Source: Tomocerus qinae
Taxonomy: Eukaryota > Arthropoda > Collembola > Entomobryomorpha > Tomoceridae
Assembly: GCA_020055645.1 (NCBI GenBank)
Contig: CM034547.1
Location: 62,717,884 to 62,781,883, forward strand
Reading direction: 5' to 3'
DNA: 64,000 nucleotides
Position numbers and translations under genes: made by a program. The notes under the pieces were generated by a model. The model made no database searches. It saw only the letters and a list, made by a program, of their open reading frames with translations, and was not told the DNA's origin. The stretch's first letter is position 1. Each line of letters begins with the position of its first letter. Below are positions 59,861-64,000 of the stretch, one piece after another.

Positions 59861-62246
59861 AAGAACATTTTTAAGAAATTAAGCTTTGCAATCGAAACCC
59901 TATTTTGGGCACTTATAACATTATGTTCATTGATCAATGAAATTCTTCCACTAGGCAAAAACCCATTGTTACAAAACCCAAGTGACACGAACGAACGAAA
60001 CCCCGAAACCCTTGGTAAAGTTGGTGACGACAGCACTTTCTAGAAGCCTTAGCACTGAACTTCTTCATCCGCCCTACTATATAGAACTATAAATATGCGA
60101 CAGTATTGAAAGAAATCTTCAAGATATGTTTTCAAATATTACCCAAGAGGTATCTAAATTTTCATTTATAACGTTTGGATTATTACATTTTACAAATATC
60201 TTATTTAATTACGAAATTAGGAGAACAACGCAATAACAAAGAGGTTAATAATAGATAAAAGCGGAGGAACATGCCTCCCTCAAAGTGGATCTATATAATC
60301 CATTTCCACATTTTCAGCGCAGTGGCGTCCTACCGTTGTTAAGGAAAAGGTATGAGTCTTGTTTTTCTATAGAAAAATCTCGAAGGGGCTTTGAGGTGGA
60401 TTAGCTTTTCTACGGCTCTGTGGCTGTCTGTAACTCTGTGAGTGTAGAGAGAAGCAAACAAGCCTAGGAGAGTTGGTTCTTGGTTCCCCAACTGCGCCAT
60501 TCTCCAACAAGCATTTGTCGAGGCAGGTCACGCTAATTTTGCATCCAGGTGGCAGCCATTTTCTTAGAAAATCATCTCTTTGTGAATGTTGGAGAATATT
60601 TCATTTCCGAAAGGAAAACGAAGTCTACATTGCGGACAGCGAACCATTTGGCAGTGAACCTTGTTATTATTTGGTCGGGGAGGAGTGAATTTTGTTTTTC
60701 TCAGCTAATATCAGGTACGTAAAATTTTCTTATGCCATTAGTCAGCCATGTATCTTCGTCATTTATGCATGTTGTTTATGTATATAAATATTGTTTGTAT
60801 TATTATTTTGTTTTGTCATTTTTTTGTTTTGTCATTTGTCTTTAGTTTTAAATTAATGAAATACATGGATACATAAGTTGTAAGTAAGTACAGTGTAGTA
60901 GTAATAAGAAGAATCAGTTTCATTTTTGGGATGCCAATTATTCACATTTTTAATGGTTGATGGAGTGCTAATGCTGCATATTACCGTCAACCGTATGCAA
61001 TACAAAGATAGAAAAATGAAAGAGATTGCATGTGTCAAAATAAAATTGCATAAGCAAATCAATATCATTTCTTTTTGAAAATATTTTCAATTTTTACAAT
61101 TTGCAAGCTGAAATGATTGTGTTCGGCGTTGGCAGTTAGGACTTTCGTAAAGAAAGGGGATTTAAAAAAAGATGAATGAGTATGACCCTTTTTATGTCCC
61201 CATTAAATTAATAGCCAAGTTCAAAGTTAAAAGGCCAAAGTAATAGTAATAAACAACTGATGGCATAAGCAAGCGTAGGCCTAAATTATTACACTCAAGC
61301 CATTCCATATTTAGTATTTCAAAATAAATATTATGACAAACGTTTTATATTCCATTTAGACTGTATGAATCATGAATGTATTGCAGTTTCTATTGCAACG
61401 TAACTCAAAGGAATAGGAAGGATTGCGTTTGCGTTTGTGGTGAACAGGGGAGTGCATTTATTGCAACGAGGAGGCAGAAACGTTTTAGGGGTAGGTATAT
61501 ATGGCTTACGGCATTCATATATGAGTCATATAGTATGTCCATAGTCCACAGCTGTAACGAGTGGAAAGAAATACGCAATAGACTCCTGGCCCTGGCATAA
61601 ACAGATACGTCAACAACCGTCAACAACAGCATTTAGGGGGTTTATCCGCCCACTTCCCTGTGTAATTCAATGTTTATTTTTCATGACACGATCACTTAGT
61701 TTAGTCTCTAGCACAAGGCACAAATCCCTTAATACAAGAGCAAGCTTTGTGCCTAGAGTGGTGAGTGGAGTTCGAGTCCTAGATATTAAGGTCATCCTTA
61801 GGCCAGGGAAACGAAAGGTGAGGTTGAGGGGAGGTATAGTCGTATGGTGTATATATACACATAATCAATGCGTATTGCCTACTCATAATAATATGTAGTA
61901 AATAAATACAAATCTTTATAGGGAAAAGTCACCTAAATTAAAACTTCAGCTCAGTATAACATAGCCCCTGTACTACTGTAACATGGAATTCTGTGACAGT
62001 AGTTATTATTATATTTTTTTTATAAATTGTTTTAAATTTTGGTCGATGATTTTTAATTTATTGACGTTTGTTTGTTTTTTTGCATTTGCAGGTAAATGAA
62101 ATCAGATCTCTCCAGTATTGTTACTGATTTTATCAGCAGACTTGGACCTCCATATTAGGAGATTGACGAGAGTAGTAACCTGATTTAGCCGAAGGTATAT
62201 TTCCTTTAATTTGTTTTACACGAGTTATCCAAGCGGTTGAAGCAAT
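59861..62246. other. Spacer upstream of the small gene at 62.2 kb
   Basis: No confident exon. A donor-like CAGGTACGTAAA near 60712 and an acceptor-like GCATTTGCAG at 62084-62093 could delimit an intron in the 5' leader of the downstream gene; this is speculative. No repeat was recognised. Confidence 0.35.
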
Positions 62247-62720
62247 ATGAAGGCTCCACATTTTTCTACTGAAATCACCGTTCTTAAGCGAACAATGTCT
62301 ACTGATCCTTCCGGCATTGATGATCCTAAGGAACAAAGCACTTCTAACCTTTTGAAATGGATATCAGATGTTACCATTAAGCGTAGGCAGATAAGACGTA
62401 AAACTCATTGTAGTAATCTGTTAGCGGAGGCAATGTTATCTAATGCACTTAAAAAGGCAAAAAATGAACTTGCTCGCAAACAGGAAGAGAAAAGGCGTAG
62501 GCTACAGATGTATTCTTATCAATTTTCAATTCAATGTTCTAAACTTAATTCAGATAATGATAGCAGTTTTTCTTGGAGTAAAAACTCTTACGTAAACGAG
62601 AACGACTTTCAACTTGAGAAAAACAGTCATTCAATAAAAAGTGAAGGAGACGAAGATGTGAAAGCGTGTTTATCTAGCTTGGATTCCTTTTTTAATGAGC
62701 TGAAAACAGTAAAAAGTTAA
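62247..62720 (+). CDS. Hypothetical basic, coiled-coil protein, 157 aa
   Basis: Single open frame from ATG to TAA. Residues 30-90 are strongly basic and probably helical (IKRRQIRRKTH, ALKKAKNELARKQEEKRRRLQ), suggesting a coiled coil with a possible nuclear signal; the C-terminal third is acidic and Ser-rich. I do not recognise a family. The composition is unlike the random frames nearby, and a possible 5' UTR acceptor lies 150 bp upstream. It could be a complete small gene or one exon of a larger one. Confidence 0.5.
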   Translation: MKAPHFSTEITVLKRTMSTDPSGIDDPKEQSTSNLLKWISDVTIKRRQIRRKTHCSNLLAEAMLSNALKKAKNELARKQEEKRRRLQMYSYQFSIQCSKLNSDNDSSFSWSKNSYVNENDFQLEKNSHSIKSEGDEDVKACLSSLDSFFNELKTVKS

Positions 62721-64000
62721 AATTTAATTATATTAAGACAGTTTCAAATTACTCAATAAGTTATGTTGTATGATTAACATGTAAAAAATAGATAACTATT
62801 ACTATTAGGTATTTTGTATGTTTTGAAATGTGATATTATTGCTTGGATTCGAGGTAATGCAAGCCGAGAGAAGACTATATTTTTATGAAGTTCAATTATT
62901 GTTGAACATTGATGTAAATAGAGTATGAAATACGATATCTAAATAATATTAAACAAGTAATTCAGATTGTTATTCATGATTGGATATGAAATGAAACTTG
63001 ATTTTATACAGATGAAATATAATGTGTTTGATGTTTGATTTAATTCATGTTGTTGACTTGAGGGCGTTTGAATATTTACAGTCCTGCCGACCGAAAAAGT
63101 GACGGGTTTACTGCCATTGGTCCTGAGAGTCCTGGTCCAGAAAGGAAAGGGCATTTTAGGGCAACCTCTTGCAGAAATCTTGCTTCTGGTGTATGAGTCA
63201 CATTTCAGAAAGAGACAGTTCATAACTTGCGGAGAGGATAGAAATGCTGTACCTCATGGGGAGGAGCGTAAGATATTATGTCACCTTCTCATATAAAATG
63301 CAATGGAAGCATGTGTGGCAATTTCTTTGACTAGCAAGGTAGATTAAATCTCATGCACGGTCTTCCGAATATCCGAGATGGATCTGAAAGCAAGAAACAG
63401 GTGGAGGGAGGGTAACTTACCATTAAATTCTAATCGACTATTATAGTATTGGTCTTTCTGTATTGCTGAAATTGCTGCAAAGTAAGTCAAGATGTCTTCC
63501 AACTAAGGAAATCAATATTTGTCATCTTGAACAACTATCAGGTTCAATTTAGGTATTTATTACTTATTAATTAATATTTAATACACACAATATAAGGGAT
63601 TAGGGGGCGGGGTTTATGCTTAAAATGTTTGAGTTTACCCAACAGCAGATTCTATATCAACACGGTCTCGGTCGCGTCAAAGAAACTGATGGACTGTTAC
63701 GTAAGCTAATTGTATGTAAAGCAGCATTATACCAAAGTATCCTACTGGGCGCCATTGTTTCGTTGATTGGTGCGGAAAACATTCCAACTTGTGGTCGTCG
63801 ATTCGGTTTATTCTATATATCAATTGAATCATTTTTTCATTACATTTCATAATTTCATTACATTACTAACTATAAGTAGGCCCTAAAAGTCATTTGTGCG
63901 CTTTGTGTGTTTTTTTGGCTTATATAAAGGGGTTGAGAAGTTTCCAAATTGTCGCTGCGATAAAAAGTCTACAGGTAGATAATGTGGAATTAGTCGAAAC
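62721..64000. other. Window end, no gene recognised
   Basis: A frame at 63616-63852 starts with ATG but shows no domain and has composition typical of random sequence. No repeat was seen. Confidence 0.35.

Noticed and set aside
59292-59882. Long frame encoding about 17 copies of ETNSKLFDFI
   Set aside because: It is a translation of a 30-bp minisatellite; a second frame is equally open, and no start context, splice or domain supports a protein.
61690-61800. tRNA- or SINE-like B box (GAGTTCGAGTCCTAG)
   Set aside because: No matching A box, acceptor stem or poly-A tail; a chance match is more likely.

Overview
The window is from an AT-rich animal genome: spliced genes with GT-AG introns, mostly 70-300 bp long, in a background crowded with small DNA transposons and minisatellites. 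An invertebrate, probably an arthropod, fits best because of the tandem pair of GMC (glucose dehydrogenase-type) oxidoreductases, the short introns and the types of repeat. I cannot name the species. No rRNA, tRNA, CRISPR, retroviral or LTR element was recognised.

Left part (1-29 kb), gene-dense and metabolic: a 3' piece of a trypsin-like serine protease (+); a complete DHRS7-type short-chain dehydrogenase (+); two tandem GMC oxidoreductases (+, 626 and 631 aa), the second carrying a complete GATAD1-like chromatin gene on the opposite strand inside one intron; a PHB-depolymerase-like secreted esterase (-), tail to tail with GMC gene 2, first exon not found; a one-exon secreted cysteine-rich, possibly GPI-anchored protein (+); and an ACSF2-type acyl-CoA synthetase (-), first exon not found. 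A 1.1 kb foldback element and a 0.8 kb TA-flanked terminal-inverted-repeat transposon lie between them.

Middle (29-43 kb): about 9.7 kb without a recognisable gene, containing a foldback element with a 20-bp minisatellite core and a long palindromic repeat, followed by a complete 857-aa SR-rich nuclear protein gene (+).

Right part (43-64 kb): complete kanadaptin (SLC4A1AP, -, 694 aa), whose fourth intron is 5.2 kb of repeats, including a near-identical inverted second copy of the 1.02 kb palindromic repeat at 33.2 kb. It is head to head with complete CPPED1 (+, 316 aa), which has a palindromic MITE in an intron. Beyond 54 kb come a Helitron-like element with a minisatellite core, palindromic MITEs, a tandem duplication, a 30-bp minisatellite and one possible small gene (62.2 kb).

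The genes do not form one pathway. Exon models for SDR, GMC-1, GMC-2, GATAD1-like, SR protein, kanadaptin and CPPED1 were built by hand from splice sites; each gives a whole number of codons with no internal stop. The most notable features are the recent inverted pair of palindromic repeats flanking 14 kb with two gene regions, repeated birth of minisatellites inside different transposons, the nested GATAD1-like gene lacking its zinc finger, and intron gain/loss between GMC paralogues whose exon totals match exactly.
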